Source: Leptospira tipperaryensis (lineage in GTDB: Bacteria > Spirochaetota > Leptospiria > Leptospirales > Leptospiraceae). From it: a stretch of DNA of 64,000 bases. Of the stretch, positions 43,896-56,550 are shown in pieces; position 1 is the stretch's first letter; every line of letters starts with the position of its first letter. Where the stretch lies: assembly GCF_001729245.1 (NCBI RefSeq), contig NZ_CP015217.1:3442001-3506000 (forward strand), read 5' to 3'. The notes below the pieces were generated by a model. That model did not search any database, was not told the origin of the DNA, and was given only the letters and a program-made list of their open reading frames with translations. The position numbers and the translations under genes were made by a program.

Positions 43896-44996
43896 TTAAC
43901 TCAAATTCCTCCGAACACACCGAAGAGCTTTCTTAGCCCCCGAACTCACAATATTCTTCACTGATGCATTCGCAAGCCCTGGTCCGAGCATTGAAATTTT
44001 TGCCGCGGTGGAAGAAGTACAAGAAGTTGTTGTCCAATAATCCCCGGAAAAAGTTTCCGAAAATAAAGTCGTATCAATTGCAATTCCGGCAAATCCTGGC
44101 AAACAGACAATTCCACCGGCGCCTCCCGCAAAACAAGGATTCACCGTTTTAAATCCCGGGCAACCCGCCATCAAAGACCCGTTAGGGCCGCTATAAAGAT
44201 CTGCCGGAGGGGGAGCAATCGCAGAATAAGCTCCAGGCAACGATTGCATTGCGGGCAGATCCTTTTGCATACTTTGACATGCAGTCATCAAAGGCCCGGA
44301 AGTTAAGAATAGACCGTCGTCACAACTTGCATCCGCAGTAGAACAATAAGCGAGAGTATCGGTTATCGCTCCGTAGTCATCAGCTGTGCTTCCTTTTCCT
44401 TGACAGTCATTGAAACCAGGTCTGTAGACTTGACCGTAAGAACATTTCGTCCAATAATTATCCAACCCGGAAGAAAAGATAACTACCGCCCCATTCACTC
44501 GATCGCCGTTCGCAGCCAAGACTACCGTAACAGTATAATCTTTTTTTAATCCGTTTTCATCGGTGAACGAATAAACAACTGGGTTTGTAAAATCCTGAAC
44601 CGTAATTCCGGAAACCTGAAGTGTTCCCCCCACTTCCAGCTTGGAGTTTTCAGGAATCGAAAACGTAGCTTTCAGCGCGCTTACGACCGCTCCGTTCGGA
44701 ACCGCAACGGTAACGGTGGAATTCGATTGCGCTTCCGTGATTCCTCCGGCGCAGATTCCCGCACCACAATAATTAGAAAAAGAAGACGATAGATCGAATG
44801 CAAACGCCTTGATTCCATTGGCGTTCGGTTTAATCACCGCGGCTAATCCGATTAACTGTTGCTCGGTACAATCCGGACAGTTTTCTTTGGTAGGAAAAAT
44901 CGACTCGGTGACAAACTGAGAAAGTGGATTTAAAAAACAATTTGTAGAAAGACCACAAATCAAAATCACAAATAGATTACATAAGATTCTTTTCAT
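43896..44996 (-). CDS. Lipoprotein with DUF5018-like and DUF1566-like domains
   Basis: A 366-residue lipoprotein (lipobox GLSTNC). The middle resembles DUF5018 (AVIKPNANGIKAFAFD and FTDENGLKKDYTVTV). The C-terminal half carries cysteine pairs and the Lcl-like DUF1566 pattern GDYWTTTSCTSSTAAKISML and ALRCVRR, seen in many leptospiral surface proteins. Function unknown. The ATG at 44996 gives the lipoprotein signal; the longer frame start at 45047 has no support. Confidence 0.7.
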   Translation of the reverse strand: MKRILCNLFVILICGLSTNCFLNPLSQFVTESIFPTKENCPDCTEQQLIGLAAVIKPNANGIKAFAFDLSSSFSNYCGAGICAGGITEAQSNSTVTVAVPNGAVVSALKATFSIPENSKLEVGGTLQVSGITVQDFTNPVVYSFTDENGLKKDYTVTVVLAANGDRVNGAVVIFSSGLDNYWTKCSYGQVYRPGFNDCQGKGSTADDYGAITDTLAYCSTADASCDDGLFLTSGPLMTACQSMQKDLPAMQSLPGAYSAIAPPPADLYSGPNGSLMAGCPGFKTVNPCFAGGAGGIVCLPGFAGIAIDTTLFSETFSGDYWTTTSCTSSTAAKISMLGPGLANASVKNIVSSGAKKALRCVRRNLS

Positions 44997-45171
44997 TTTA
45001 TAACTTTCCAATAAAAAGAGTGTAACCCAAGAAATCGGATCTTGCATCCAAATTTCAAAAACGGGGAAAGAAAGTTTATAAAAAAATGACTTTGTGCTCC
45101 GGAAAGGGACTTAGAGGACCACAATGAAGCCAAGAACCTCCCCCATTCGAGTAGGATTTCTATTTTTGTAG

Positions 45172-45217
45172 GAAAGGACTTCGTCGCTTAACAGAAACGT
45201 CAAACCGAAGTCCTTTC
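45172..45217. other. Isolated long inverted repeat
   Basis: GAAAGGACTTCG (45172-45183) pairs perfectly with CGAAGTCCTTTC (45206-45217). The 22-base loop and the lack of a T run on either side argue against a standard terminator. It sits 12 bases past the rimI stop. Confidence 0.7.
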
Positions 45218-45228
45218 TCTCGCTCCAT

Positions 45229-45675
45229 TTAACTCGGAACGTCGAAACTGAAATTATCCAGATCATCCGAGGGAGCTTTTTTAAAAATGAGCGCGTCCGA
45301 ACCGTCGTTATAGTAGTGTTTTCTTATATGAATTCTTTGGAATCCGCAGACGTTATAGAGACCGATCGCGGAAACGTTGTGCGAACTGACCTCGAGGAAA
45401 AAAGTTTTTTCTCTTTCGGCGTTGAGCAAAAATTCTAATATGAGTTTCGCCTTACCTTTTCTTCGATGAGCAGGATGAACCGCGACTCGATAAATCTCGA
45501 TTTCATCTCCGGCGAGTTTATAGAGCAAGTAACCCAGATCCTTTACCCCGATTCCTTCCGATTCTGCAAAATGAGAAAGAATCATTTCTTCGGTCCAGGC
45601 TTGCGATCCGAAACAGGCGTTTTCCAGCAAGAGCAGCCAGCTTAAATCGGATTTATCGAGTTTTTTTATATCCAA
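45229..45675 (-). CDS. rimI: GNAT acetyltransferase, RimI-like
   Basis: The 148-residue protein has the acetyl-CoA motif A region [23 protein letters not shown] (quoted in part: [14 protein letters not shown]) with the R/Q-x-x-G-x-G/A pattern, and a C-terminal [22 protein letters not shown] typical of RimI. RimI acetylates ribosomal protein S18 at the N terminus. Closely related GNATs exist, so the symbol is moderately secure. Confidence 0.7.
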   Translation of the reverse strand: MDIKKLDKSDLSWLLLLENACFGSQAWTEEMILSHFAESEGIGVKDLGYLLYKLAGDEIEIYRVAVHPAHRRKGKAKLILEFLLNAEREKTFFLEVSSHNVSAIGLYNVCGFQRIHIRKHYYNDGSDALIFKKAPSDDLDNFSFDVPS

Positions 45676-45806
45676 AAGATTGAAACCATTTTGATTTTAC
45701 TGTCAAATTCTGATTGCAGGAGTCCAATGTTCAATCAAGATTCAGCACCTATAATATTCGAGAAGATTGAATTCTTCTTAGGAATCTTAAGAATCAAGGA
45801 GTTAGT

Positions 45807-46154
<348 letters not shown>

Positions 46155-46165
46155 GTTCTTTTTTT

Positions 46166-46196
46166 GAAAAAAGCGGGGTTTAACTCCGCTTTTTTC
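46166..46196 (+). terminator. Rho-independent terminator after DoxX-like gene
   Basis: GAAAAAAGCGG (46166-46176) pairs with CCGCTTTTTTC (46186-46196) around GGTTTAACT; the 3' arm doubles as the T tract. Confidence 0.9.
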
Positions 46197-46317
46197 ATTT
46201 TTCTCCTCAAAAACATCCTTCCTCTTTTCCATCCGAGAACCGTAACATTTAGGGAGATGAGATTTTTTCCGTTAGCCGATAGTTAAAGGAAGAACTCACC
46301 CGTTTCGAGGAAGTTTC

Positions 46318-47198
<881 letters not shown>

Positions 47199-47202
<4 letters not shown>

Positions 47203-48182
47203 ATCTCCTCGTCCTCGCAGATCCCAAGGTCTCGCAATTTTGCATTCGTACAAGAATATTCAAAAAATGGAATTCTTGGGAAGAAGCTCAAGTCAATCTA
47301 CGTTCCTCTCTTCCGGAATCCATTTTGCGGAACTCAGAACTTTTTTCGGAAAGAATTTCGAAAGAACTTCAAGAGTTGAAGTTCTCTATCCTTTCCATCT
47401 TCGACGACGAATATCCGCCGCTCTTAAAAGAAATCTTTGATCCGCCTCTGATTCTTTTTACAAAAGGAAATCAAAAAATTCTCCGTGAGAATTTTGCCGC
47501 CGTCGTCGGAACCAGAGAACCTTCCCCCATTTCCTCCTTCACAGTAACGCTCCTTCCTTCGTTTCTAAAGACTCAGGGATTTTTTGGAATCGTTTCCGGC
47601 CTCGCAAAGGGAATCGACGCGATCGCAATGCGCTCCGCTCTCGACGAAGGTTTGTCCGTGATCGGCGTAATGGGAACCGGACCCGAAACTGAATATCCGA
47701 TCGAAAATAAGAAATTGTATCGGAGTATGAAAGAATCGGATCGCGCCTTGATTCTTACGGAATATCCTCCGGGTCATGTCCCATTAAAATATTCTTTTCC
47801 AAAACGAAATCGAATCATCACCGGAATTTGTTCTTCGGTTTTTATCTTAGAAGCTCCTGAAAAGTCAGGAGCCATTTCTTCTGCACACAACGCCCTCGAA
47901 CAGGATCGGCAGATCTTTATCTTTTCGCATCCGAGCCAAACTCGAAATCAAGGCGGGGAACTTTTAATTCGAGAAGGAGCTGACGTTTTGGATTTAAGAA
48001 CCATCTCTTTGGGAATGGAAGAAGTCTTTCATTCAAACGAGCTTTTGCCCGATTCTCAATCGGCGATCCCAGGAATGCTTGCAGAACTTTCAAAGAAACG
48101 TTTTTCTGGCGAGTGGAAACATATCGGATCCGGTTATTATGCGAAAAAAACAAATTCCCAATCTTTACTCCCGGGCCTTTGA
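47199..48182 (+). CDS. dprA: DNA-processing protein DprA
   Basis: The 327-residue protein shows the DprA Rossmann-like core: AAVVGTREPSPIS, IVSGLAKGIDAIAMRSAL, VIGVMGTGPETEYPIEN, and RNRIITGICSSVFILEAPEKSGAI. DprA loads RecA on incoming single strands during transformation. Transformation competence of Leptospira is not assumed. Its end overlaps the next gene by 44 bases. Confidence 0.95.
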
Positions 48183-49650
48183 TCCCGTTCCCGCCTGGTC
48201 TCTCGGACTTTATAGAATCGTCTTCGGTTTTTTACTTTTTATATTAGCATTTCGTTATTTTGCAAACGGATGGATCTCTAAATATTTTTTAGACCCGGCC
48301 TTTCACTTTAAATTCTACGGACTTTCGTGGGTCGGAGTTTTTCCCGCTTGGATTTTATATCCCCTCTTTGTTTCTCTTCTTTTTTTCTCCATTTTCATCG
48401 CGCTGGGTGTCTTTTATAGAATTTCGATTCTCTGTTTTTTTATCATCTTCAGTTATATCAACCTTCTGGAAGTCGCGGTTTATCTCAATCACTACTATCT
48501 CATCTGCCTCATTCTCTTTTTATTGATCTGGATCCCGGCGGACAGGGCTCTCAACGTATTTCATATTTTTAGAATATTCAAAAACAGAGCGATTCAAGAG
48601 ATCGAACCGATTCCGGCCTGGAATTTATATCTTTTGCGTTTTCAAATCGGGGTTGTCTATTTTTTCGGGGGAATCGGAAAACTCGTTCCGGATTGGCTCG
48701 TCGACGCGCAGCCGGTTCGTATCTGGCTCTTACGGAACTCCGACATTCCTATTTTCGGTTCGACCCTTTCCATGCCCGCGACCGGCTATCTTTTTAGCTA
48801 CGTCGGTTTGGTCTTCGATCTTACCGTTCCATTCTTACTCTTAAACCGGAAGACAAGAGCATTCGGATATTCTTTAGTTCTTATATTTCATTTTTTAACT
48901 TGGAAATTGTTTCCGATCGGAATGTTTCCTTGGGTGATGATCTTAAACGCTACGCTTTTCTTTTCTCCTACTTGGCCCGTGGATCTGTTTCGTTTTCTCA
49001 AATCCAGGAGTATGCTTCCCAATCGCGAGAATATTCTTCTTTTCTTATGGACCCGCTTCCCGATCCATTTTAGAAAATCGGTTTTTGCTTTTATCGAATC
49101 CTTTTTGCGCTTTTTAGAAAAGAAATCTTTGCAATCGGAGAATTTTCTTTTTTCAAAAGGAAGGAGTTTGAGAAAAAAATTCGGTTTTGTTTTGTCCGAT
49201 CGTTCGTTCCGTTATTTCTGGGTTTTCTATATTCTTCTCCAAATCCTTTTACCTCTCAGACATTTTTTATATCCGGGTTATCATCTCTGGACCGAACAGG
49301 GATTTCGATTCTCTTGGCAGATCATGCTCGTTCAAAAAAACGGGATCGCTTCTTTTCGAGTCGTCAATCAACAAACCGGAGAAACCACGGTCGTACTTCC
49401 CGAATCTCATCTCAACGAGATCCAGAGAATTATGATGAGTTATCAGCCGGATTTGATTCTTCAATTCGCGCACTGGGTCGGCGAAAATGAAAAGGCGAGA
49501 ACGGGTCAGGAAGTTTCCGTCTATGCGGACGTGATGGTTTCTTTAAACGGAAGAAAGAGTCAGATTCTGATCGATCCGGAAAGAGACCTCATGAAAGTTT
49601 CGAACTCTCTCGTAAACAAAGAATGGGTTCTTTCCGGCGATGAAGACTAA
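48139..49650 (+). CDS. HTTM/vitamin-K-dependent gamma-carboxylase homologue
   Basis: A 503-residue protein with many membrane helices. It keeps diagnostic blocks of the vitamin K-dependent carboxylase: VPAWSLGLYRI near the start, VYLNHYYLICL, VVYFFGGIGKLVPDWLVDA (the lysine in GKL aligns with the human catalytic base at position 218), FPIGMFPWVMI, and the lumenal WTEQGFRFSWQIMLVQ. A Leptospira carboxylase homologue with altered activity, attributed to horizontal transfer, has been described. The ATG at 48139 overlaps dprA by 44 bases. Confidence 0.9.
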   Translation: MRKKQIPNLYSRAFDPVPAWSLGLYRIVFGFLLFILAFRYFANGWISKYFLDPAFHFKFYGLSWVGVFPAWILYPLFVSLLFFSIFIALGVFYRISILCFFIIFSYINLLEVAVYLNHYYLICLILFLLIWIPADRALNVFHIFRIFKNRAIQEIEPIPAWNLYLLRFQIGVVYFFGGIGKLVPDWLVDAQPVRIWLLRNSDIPIFGSTLSMPATGYLFSYVGLVFDLTVPFLLLNRKTRAFGYSLVLIFHFLTWKLFPIGMFPWVMILNATLFFSPTWPVDLFRFLKSRSMLPNRENILLFLWTRFPIHFRKSVFAFIESFLRFLEKKSLQSENFLFSKGRSLRKKFGFVLSDRSFRYFWVFYILLQILLPLRHFLYPGYHLWTEQGFRFSWQIMLVQKNGIASFRVVNQQTGETTVVLPESHLNEIQRIMMSYQPDLILQFAHWVGENEKARTGQEVSVYADVMVSLNGRKSQILIDPERDLMKVSNSLVNKEWVLSGDED

Positions 49651-49652
49651 CG

Positions 49653-50423
49653 TTATACGCCCACGAAGGACCGCATCGAAACCGATCGATTTTGAAAACT
49701 GTGATGAATGAACTTTATCTTTTCTTCCGGCTTCATCGCGCCTAAAACATAAAAGATCGGCTCCAAATGTTCCGTAGAGGGAGCCGCAAGTTTTGCGATA
49801 TCTCCCTTTTTCTGAAATTCCAAAATCGCTTTATCGTTTCTGGATTCCAGAGCTTGTCGAACGAACTCGTCAAACTCGATCGCCCAGTCCGCCGGAGTCG
49901 CGTTCATGTTGTGAAAGTCGGCCTTTCCCAAATTGTGAACGATGTTCCCGCTTCCTATGATCAACGTTCCCTCTTCTCTGAGTTGTCTTAACTCTTGTCC
50001 GATCTCGTATTGTTGTTCGGGGCTCGCGTTTGCGTCGATGCTCAATTGCACCACGGGCAGATTTGCTTTTTGAAAAAGAAAATAAAGGACTCCCCAGCTT
50101 CCGTGATCGATTCCCCACTCCGACGTGGTTTGAACCGATACGGATTTGACGAGTTCCTTCACTCGATCCGCCAACGCGGAATCTCCTTTCGGACGATATT
50201 GGATTGCATACAACGCGTCCGGAAATCCATAGAAATCGTAAATTTGTTCGGGAGGATCGGAGATTGTCACATAAGTCCCTCTCGTTTTCCAATGCGCGGA
50301 AACAACGAGAATATTCTTCACTCCTTCGAGGTTTGAACCGAATGCTTCCAAACTACGAGTGAATTCCGATGGAATGACGAGATTCATGGGGGATCCGTGA
50401 CCTAAGAATAGAACTGGATTCAT
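49653..50423 (-). CDS. Extradiol ring-cleavage dioxygenase (LigB/DODA-type) family protein
   Basis: The 256-residue protein starts VLFLGHGSPMNLV (metal histidine), has LVVSAHWKTRGTYVT, DHGSWGVLYFLFQKANLPVVQLS and GSGNIVHNLGK, which fit the 4,5-DOPA dioxygenase/YgiD family. Such enzymes open catechol rings with non-heme iron or zinc. Despite the family name this is unrelated to the LigB adhesin of the next gene. The substrate in Leptospira is unknown. ATG at 50423. Confidence 0.85.
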   Translation of the reverse strand: MNPVLFLGHGSPMNLVIPSEFTRSLEAFGSNLEGVKNILVVSAHWKTRGTYVTISDPPEQIYDFYGFPDALYAIQYRPKGDSALADRVKELVKSVSVQTTSEWGIDHGSWGVLYFLFQKANLPVVQLSIDANASPEQQYEIGQELRQLREEGTLIIGSGNIVHNLGKADFHNMNATPADWAIEFDEFVRQALESRNDKAILEFQKKGDIAKLAAPSTEHLEPIFYVLGAMKPEEKIKFIHHSFQNRSVSMRSFVGV

Positions 50424-50870
50424 ACTGTTATTTAGACACAACCCGCTCCAAAAAGAAACACAGTTTTGATGAATTTCTAAAAATCCAAGATCCGCTTATC
50501 TAAATTTGGAAATTATTTTCAAGAGCCCTAATGCTTCCTTTTTCAAATCCGATGTTGTATCACGGCCGTCGATTACGATCCATTCTATAATATATTATAT
50601 TTTTAGAATATTGTTGGTAAGGCGTCTTTGTTGGCCGTAATCTTTCGATCTACTTGAGTGACATAGATCGAAAACGGATTCATAAGCAAGTCATGATCGT
50701 TCGAGTATTGAGAGGTTATGGCAATTTAGAGTAATTTTATGTACTTCATTTTCGAAAAACAAACTCATAACCATTCCTAAGAATCGGAATAATCCTTAAT
50801 TAGTAAAAAAGTAAACATGTTGCCAGAATTCTTTAGATCGAAACGTCGAAACTCATAACAAGCCAGATTG
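50424..50870. promoter_or_regulatory. Long leader/promoter region of ligB
   Basis: This 447-base gene-free region is AT-rich, with TATAATATATTATA-like sequence around 50587. Near the gene, GGTTATG (50715-50721) can pair with CATAACC (50766-50772) and ATTCC (50773-50777) with GGAAT (50786-50790). In L. interrogans a lig leader RNA is reported to control translation with temperature; a similar leader here is inference from position and these pairings. No strong Shine-Dalgarno precedes the ATG at 50871. Confidence 0.45.
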
Positions 50871-53800
50871 ATGAAGAGAAAAGTTTTAGTCCTCATTCCC
50901 CTATTTTTATTTTTACAAAGTTGTATGGCTTGGCCTCTTCTAACCGGAACCTTGGGTTTAGCGGTTGGGAAAAAAAGCGGCGGCGCTCCTTTGTTCTTTC
51001 TTCCATCCGGTAGTTCGGAATCCGCAGTCACTCGTATCGAACTTACTTCACAAGATTCTTCTATCGCAAAAGGTACAAGCTCGCAACTTCACGTGACCGC
51101 CATTTTTGACAACGGAACCAATCGGGATATCACGAGTTCCGCTACGATTTTTTCCTCTTCCGCTTCGGTCGCAGCAATCGAAGGAAATTCTGTGAGAGGA
51201 CTTTCCATTGGATCCTCCACTTTAGAAGCAGATTACCAAGGTTTTACTTCAAGATTGGAGATTACGGTTACCCCGGCGCTTTTGAATTCGATTCAAGTTA
51301 CGAGTTTGGATTCAGGCACGTTAGCCGTCGGTTCCAGTAGACAGTTCTCCGCAACCGGTATTTTCTCGGACGGCTCCAATCAAGATCTCACAAACGATCC
51401 TCTGACAACCTGGTCTTCCAGCAACATCTCTTTGATTTCGGTTAACGCTTCCGGTCTCGCGACGGCGCAAGCTTCCGGCACGGTCAGCGTTCGAGCTTCC
51501 TTCGGTTCCAAACAAGGATTTTTATTACTAACGGCAAACGGCGTCACTCTTTCTTCGATTCAAGTAACTCCTTCCAATCCGAGTATTCCCTTAGGTGCGA
51601 ATCAACAATTCATTGCTACGGGGATTTATTCGGATAATTCTACTCAAGATCTGACGAACTCGGTTACTTGGACGGTTTTAGACACTTCCATTGCTACGAT
51701 TCAAAACGACGGTTTGTCTCAGACGATGGACGTCGGTTCCACCACGGTCTTTGCCACATCGGGATCTAAGATCGGCTCATCTACGTTAACCGTAACATCA
51801 GCCTCTCTCGTCTCCATCTCCATTAGTCCGGTAAATTCTTCCGGCGCGAAAGGTCTTCAGACTTCTTTTACCGCGACCGGAATTCTTTCCGATAACACGA
51901 GTTTGGATATTACAGATCAAGTCAGTTGGACTTCGACCGATACGAACATTCTTACGATTTCAAACGCTTCCGGCTCTCACGGTTTGGGTTCATCTCTCAA
52001 TCCGGGAACGGTAACGATCACGGCTTCCATAGGAGGAATCGACGGGTTTACGGATTTCACGGTTACACAAGCGGAACTCGTTTCCATCGCTGTGACTCCG
52101 ATCCTTTCCTCCAAAGCGAAAGGTCTTACGGAACAATTCTTTGCGACGGGGACTTATACGGACGGTTCAACTCAGGATATTACGAATTCCGTTACATGGA
52201 CTTCTTCTTCCCCTATCGTCAGTATTTCCAACGTAGTCGGTTCCAACGGTTTTGCACAAACGTTCTCGATCGGCAGCACGGTTATCACCGCCACATCGGG
52301 AAGTCTTCATGGCAGCACGACCTTCAACGTCACTTCGGTGATTCTTACTTCCATTCAAGTAACTCCTTCCAATCCTTCTTTGGCAAAGGGTTTGACAAGA
52401 ATCTTTACTGCCACCGGAATCTATTCGGATTCTTCCAATTTGGACATTACATCTTCCGTTACTTGGTCTTCTTCCAATTCGGTAATTGCTTCTATCTCGA
52501 ATGCGAGCGGTAGCGAAGGGCTGGCTTATGGAAACGAAATCGGCACTACATCCATTCAAGCAACCTTTGGAAACATCACGAGTTCAGGAGTTACGTTATC
52601 CGTAACAGCGGCGGAACTGATTTCCATCGGAATCACTCCTTCTTCCGCCACGAGAGCCAAGGGATTGACTCAGAATTTTACAGCGACCGGTGTGTTCACT
52701 GACAATTCGACTCAAGACATCACGGAACAAGTGACTTGGTATTCTTCCGATACAGTCATCGCCCAAATTTCAAACGTCTCGGGAAACAAAGGTTTTACAG
52801 ACGCTCTTGTTCCGGGCTCCAGCGATATCTCCGCCGCACTGGGTTCAATTTCCAGTCCATCGATTTCCTTTATTGTGACTCCGGCAGAATTGGTTTCTAT
52901 TTCCGTGACGCCGATCAATCCGTCCGTCGCCAAAGGATTTTCACAACAATTCGATGCGGTCGGAACCTACACGGATAACACGACTCAAAATATAACGAAC
53001 TCGGTCACTTGGTCTTCTTCCAATGTCTCAAAGGCTCAAGTAAGCAATTCCGCGGGAAGCGAAGGCCTGACTTCTACTCTTAACATTGGAAACGTTTTGA
53101 TTACGGCGACGTTAGGATCCATTTCGGGTTCTTCGAACTTAACCGTTTCTTCCGCGGTTTTGATTTCCATACAAGTCACTCCGACCAATCCTTCCGTCGC
53201 AAAGGGTTTAACAAAACAATTTGCGGCGACGGGAATTTATTCGGACAATTCCACCCAGAGTTTGACCTCGCTCGCAACCTGGTATTCATCCGATCCTTCC
53301 AAGGTGTTGATCAGCAACGCTTCCGGTTCGGAAGGTTTGGCTACGACAAATGAATTAGGCAATTCTAATATATTTGCAACATACAATTCGCTTCAGAGTA
53401 ATGTGACCGTTATAAGCGTGACCCCGGCGGAACTAGTGAGCCTCGTGGTCAGCCCGCCTTCTCCTTCTAAGGCAAAAGGTCTTACTCAACAATTTACCGC
53501 TACTGGAATCTATACGGATAGTACGAGTCAGGATCTTACGCAGTTAGCGACTTGGTATTCGTCCAGTCCGAGCGTAGCTCCGATCAGCAATGCTTCCGGA
53601 AGTATCGGACTTGCAACCGCTCTTTCTACCGGTTCTTCCGATATCTACGCGGTTTATAATTCTTGGAATAGCAATACGGTAAGTTTTACAGTCAATCCGG
53701 CGGCTTTGGTTTCCATTCAAATTAGTCCCATTCATTTGAGCCTCGCAAAAGGATTGAGTCAACAATTCAATGCTCTTGGAATCTATTCGGACGCCTCGTC

Positions 53801-56549
53801 ACAGGATATCACGACTGCCGTTTCTTGGTCTGGCTCCAATCCTTTGTCAGCGAGTATTTCGAACACAATCGGTACGGAAGGAATGGTCAACGCTCTACAA
53901 GTGGGAAGCAATACGATCTCTGCGGTTTACGGCTCCATTTCCGCTACGACGGATTTAACGATCACCTCCGCAACGTTATCTTCCATTGCAATCTCTCCCA
54001 CAAATCCTACGATCAACGCGACGATTACAAAACAGTTTACTGCCGTTGGAACGTATTCCGATGCGAGCGCAGTGGATTTAACCGCCCTGGCCACTTGGTC
54101 GAGTTCCAATACTCTTTTGGCAACGGTGAGTAACGCAATCGGATCTCAAGGTCTCGCAACTGGAATCAACGGAGGAAGTTCGACAATCACCGCGACTTAC
54201 GGTTCCGTTTCCGGAAGTACGACGTTAACGGTAAATGCAATCGATACGACCCCTCCCACGGTCACTTCGGTAGTATCTTTGTCTCCAACTACGATTCGAA
54301 TCGTATATTCTGAAAATGTAAACAATACCGAAGCGCTCAACGTTGCTAATTACAAAGTAGTAAACAGTGCCTCGTTGACCGGAACTTGTTCTGACAATTC
54401 GGACTTTAGTGCAAATTCACAAACGGGCGATTTTTCACTGAGCAATATCAGTGGGAGCGGCAATACCTTTACAATCGCCCTTTCCAGTTCTCAAATCTCG
54501 GGAAAAACATACACTCTTGTCGTCAATAAAACCGGAGTGCACGACCTTTCCTTTGTTCCGAATCTTTTGGGTTGCCCGAACAACGCCGATTTTTCCGGTC
54601 AGGAACAACTAAAAATTTCAGGAGCCGTTTGTAACACGGTTGGAAGAGTGATTCTTTCCTTTTCCAAGTCCGTTTATTCCGGTGCGGACATCGCAAAGTC
54701 GGCGGAGTGTTCGAACTCAACTCAGTGTGCGCTTCGATATAAATTTACCGGAGTTTCCTCTTTAGGCAACGTAACCAGTGCGAAACTTTTAGATGGAACC
54801 ATTTGCGGAGGAGCGCCTGCCGATTCTTCCAAAGTGTGTCTAACGCATTCTCTTTCTCAGAGCGGAGGTCAATATACCGTGATCGCCGCAAACAATTTAG
54901 ACGGAGATGGCTTTGACGATACTTCCTGGGGTGCGATTCGCGACGCTTCCGATACCGAGAATCTTCAATCTTCTCCAAAAGACAGAACCAGCTTTATCGG
55001 ATGCGGAAGTTCCCCCGTAAATTTTACGGATGGTCCGATCGCGAGCAACCCGTTTGCGGATGATTCGTCCTTCGGTTATCTAACCAGTTATAATGGAAGA
55101 ATCTATATAGGACCCAATACAAACGGAAATCAAGCCGTACGTTTTAACTATGACGGAACTTTACCCGAGTCCGTATCCTTTTCTTTTACAAAGGACACAA
55201 CTTCTTCGGGAGGATCGAATGTTTCGTCTAACTCAGCTTCGACGAGAGACGGGGGAATCGGAGTTCCTCCTTATGTTACGATCGGTCACACCGGATGTTC
55301 CGCGAACAACGCAAATCAAACCACGGGTTGCGGGCCGGATAACGAAGACGGGCGCGGTGTGTTTTCAACGGGATCTTTAGGCGGAATCGAACATATCCTT
55401 ATGGCGGGTTCGAGATCCTCAGAAAATTTCAACTACTTGTATTATTCTTCCGATACGGATTCAGGTCTCGATTTCAAATACATCGATATGGGGTCGATCA
55501 CAGGAACCGTAACAGCCGGAACCTCTTCCATCACGGTGATGAACGATCGAATCTATTCCGGTTTTGCAAAAAGAAATCAAAGTACAAACTCGCCAGATTT
55601 CGGAAAAATCACATTCAATTCTTCTGATACGTCCAGATGTACGATCGGAAACAATTGTAATGCGAACGACGGCACGAGAGGGGATCGTTTTAGAATCGAT
55701 AGAATGCCTTATTTCGGAGGAGGTTCTTCCGAAGGAAACAATTCGCATATCAACTGGGCTTACTACGTCGGCATCGATTCCTTGTTTGTTTTTAACGGAA
55801 GAATCTACGCCGCGAACGGAGGATTTCCGAATTCTTCACATAACGGAAGTATTATACGTTCCACAAACGGCAACCCGATCCCTTGCGACGACTTGGATAG
55901 TTGTTCCAATTGGGCGGACGTAGCTCCGAGAACGGATTCCAAATGGCATAACGGATCCAATAACAATTGGTTTTCTCTTGAACTTACGAAATACTACGAT
56001 CTGATTCCAGCCGATAAGGCCTTCTCTCAATTTGCGGAATTTAACGGAAAACTTTACGTTACGAGAACGGTTTGTATTACACCTCAGGACAATTCCGGAT
56101 TACGCGGTTCGGTTCAAACGATCTCCGGTTGTACAAACGGCAATTACAATAACAGAAGACCTCAACTTTGGAAATGTGATCCGACTCTGACAGCAAACAA
56201 CTCCAATTGTGACGCGGGAGATTGGTCCTTGATCGGAGACGACGGTTCCGGTTTTACGAATTTCGGAAACGTTTCCAATCATAGCATAACGATGGCGGTC
56301 CGAAACGGTTCGTATCTCTATATCGGTTTTGACAATGAGAGCGGCGTTCAAATCTGGAGAACCAATATTCAAAATCCGGGATCTTCCTCTTCGAATTGGG
56401 AACAAATCGGAGCAAGCGGTTTAGGCGATACGAATAACCGTCAAATTTACTCTTCCATTTCAGGAACGGACGCCGGGGTAAATTATATCTACATAAGCGT
56501 GGGCAAAAACAGCCAACCCGTGAGAGTTTACAGACAACAAAACAATTGA
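50871..56549 (+). CDS. ligB: LigB immunoglobulin-like adhesin
   Basis: The 1892-residue lipoprotein has lipobox LFLQSC (Cys18), then about twelve Big_2-type Ig-like repeats (residues about 53-1122), each starting with a form of [21 protein letters not shown] (quoted in part: [16 protein letters not shown]) and containing TWSSSN and SNASGS. A further Ig-like segment ([26 protein letters not shown], quoted in part: [13 protein letters not shown]) and a roughly 600-residue non-repeat domain follow. Repeat number, order and length match LigB, which binds fibronectin, fibrinogen and complement factors on the cell surface. A TTG directly before the ATG could also start it. No ligA follows. Confidence 0.98.
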   Translation: MKRKVLVLIPLFLFLQSCMAWPLLTGTLGLAVGKKSGGAPLFFLPSGSSESAVTRIELTSQDSSIAKGTSSQLHVTAIFDNGTNRDITSSATIFSSSASVAAIEGNSVRGLSIGSSTLEADYQGFTSRLEITVTPALLNSIQVTSLDSGTLAVGSSRQFSATGIFSDGSNQDLTNDPLTTWSSSNISLISVNASGLATAQASGTVSVRASFGSKQGFLLLTANGVTLSSIQVTPSNPSIPLGANQQFIATGIYSDNSTQDLTNSVTWTVLDTSIATIQNDGLSQTMDVGSTTVFATSGSKIGSSTLTVTSASLVSISISPVNSSGAKGLQTSFTATGILSDNTSLDITDQVSWTSTDTNILTISNASGSHGLGSSLNPGTVTITASIGGIDGFTDFTVTQAELVSIAVTPILSSKAKGLTEQFFATGTYTDGSTQDITNSVTWTSSSPIVSISNVVGSNGFAQTFSIGSTVITATSGSLHGSTTFNVTSVILTSIQVTPSNPSLAKGLTRIFTATGIYSDSSNLDITSSVTWSSSNSVIASISNASGSEGLAYGNEIGTTSIQATFGNITSSGVTLSVTAAELISIGITPSSATRAKGLTQNFTATGVFTDNSTQDITEQVTWYSSDTVIAQISNVSGNKGFTDALVPGSSDISAALGSISSPSISFIVTPAELVSISVTPINPSVAKGFSQQFDAVGTYTDNTTQNITNSVTWSSSNVSKAQVSNSAGSEGLTSTLNIGNVLITATLGSISGSSNLTVSSAVLISIQVTPTNPSVAKGLTKQFAATGIYSDNSTQSLTSLATWYSSDPSKVLISNASGSEGLATTNELGNSNIFATYNSLQSNVTVISVTPAELVSLVVSPPSPSKAKGLTQQFTATGIYTDSTSQDLTQLATWYSSSPSVAPISNASGSIGLATALSTGSSDIYAVYNSWNSNTVSFTVNPAALVSIQISPIHLSLAKGLSQQFNALGIYSDASSQDITTAVSWSGSNPLSASISNTIGTEGMVNALQVGSNTISAVYGSISATTDLTITSATLSSIAISPTNPTINATITKQFTAVGTYSDASAVDLTALATWSSSNTLLATVSNAIGSQGLATGINGGSSTITATYGSVSGSTTLTVNAIDTTPPTVTSVVSLSPTTIRIVYSENVNNTEALNVANYKVVNSASLTGTCSDNSDFSANSQTGDFSLSNISGSGNTFTIALSSSQISGKTYTLVVNKTGVHDLSFVPNLLGCPNNADFSGQEQLKISGAVCNTVGRVILSFSKSVYSGADIAKSAECSNSTQCALRYKFTGVSSLGNVTSAKLLDGTICGGAPADSSKVCLTHSLSQSGGQYTVIAANNLDGDGFDDTSWGAIRDASDTENLQSSPKDRTSFIGCGSSPVNFTDGPIASNPFADDSSFGYLTSYNGRIYIGPNTNGNQAVRFNYDGTLPESVSFSFTKDTTSSGGSNVSSNSASTRDGGIGVPPYVTIGHTGCSANNANQTTGCGPDNEDGRGVFSTGSLGGIEHILMAGSRSSENFNYLYYSSDTDSGLDFKYIDMGSITGTVTAGTSSITVMNDRIYSGFAKRNQSTNSPDFGKITFNSSDTSRCTIGNNCNANDGTRGDRFRIDRMPYFGGGSSEGNNSHINWAYYVGIDSLFVFNGRIYAANGGFPNSSHNGSIIRSTNGNPIPCDDLDSCSNWADVAPRTDSKWHNGSNNNWFSLELTKYYDLIPADKAFSQFAEFNGKLYVTRTVCITPQDNSGLRGSVQTISGCTNGNYNNRRPQLWKCDPTLTANNSNCDAGDWSLIGDDGSGFTNFGNVSNHSITMAVRNGSYLYIGFDNESGVQIWRTNIQNPGSSSSNWEQIGASGLGDTNNRQIYSSISGTDAGVNYIYISVGKNSQPVRVYRQQNN

Positions 56550-56550
56550 T

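Noticed and set aside
45172..45217. Terminator for the rimI gene
   Set aside because: The stem is perfect but has no T tract on either side, so I list it only as an inverted repeat.
51926..52513. 195-residue frame on the plus strand
   Set aside because: It overlaps ligB in another frame; the repeats in ligB keep the frame open, and its translated sequence is low-complexity and resembles no family.
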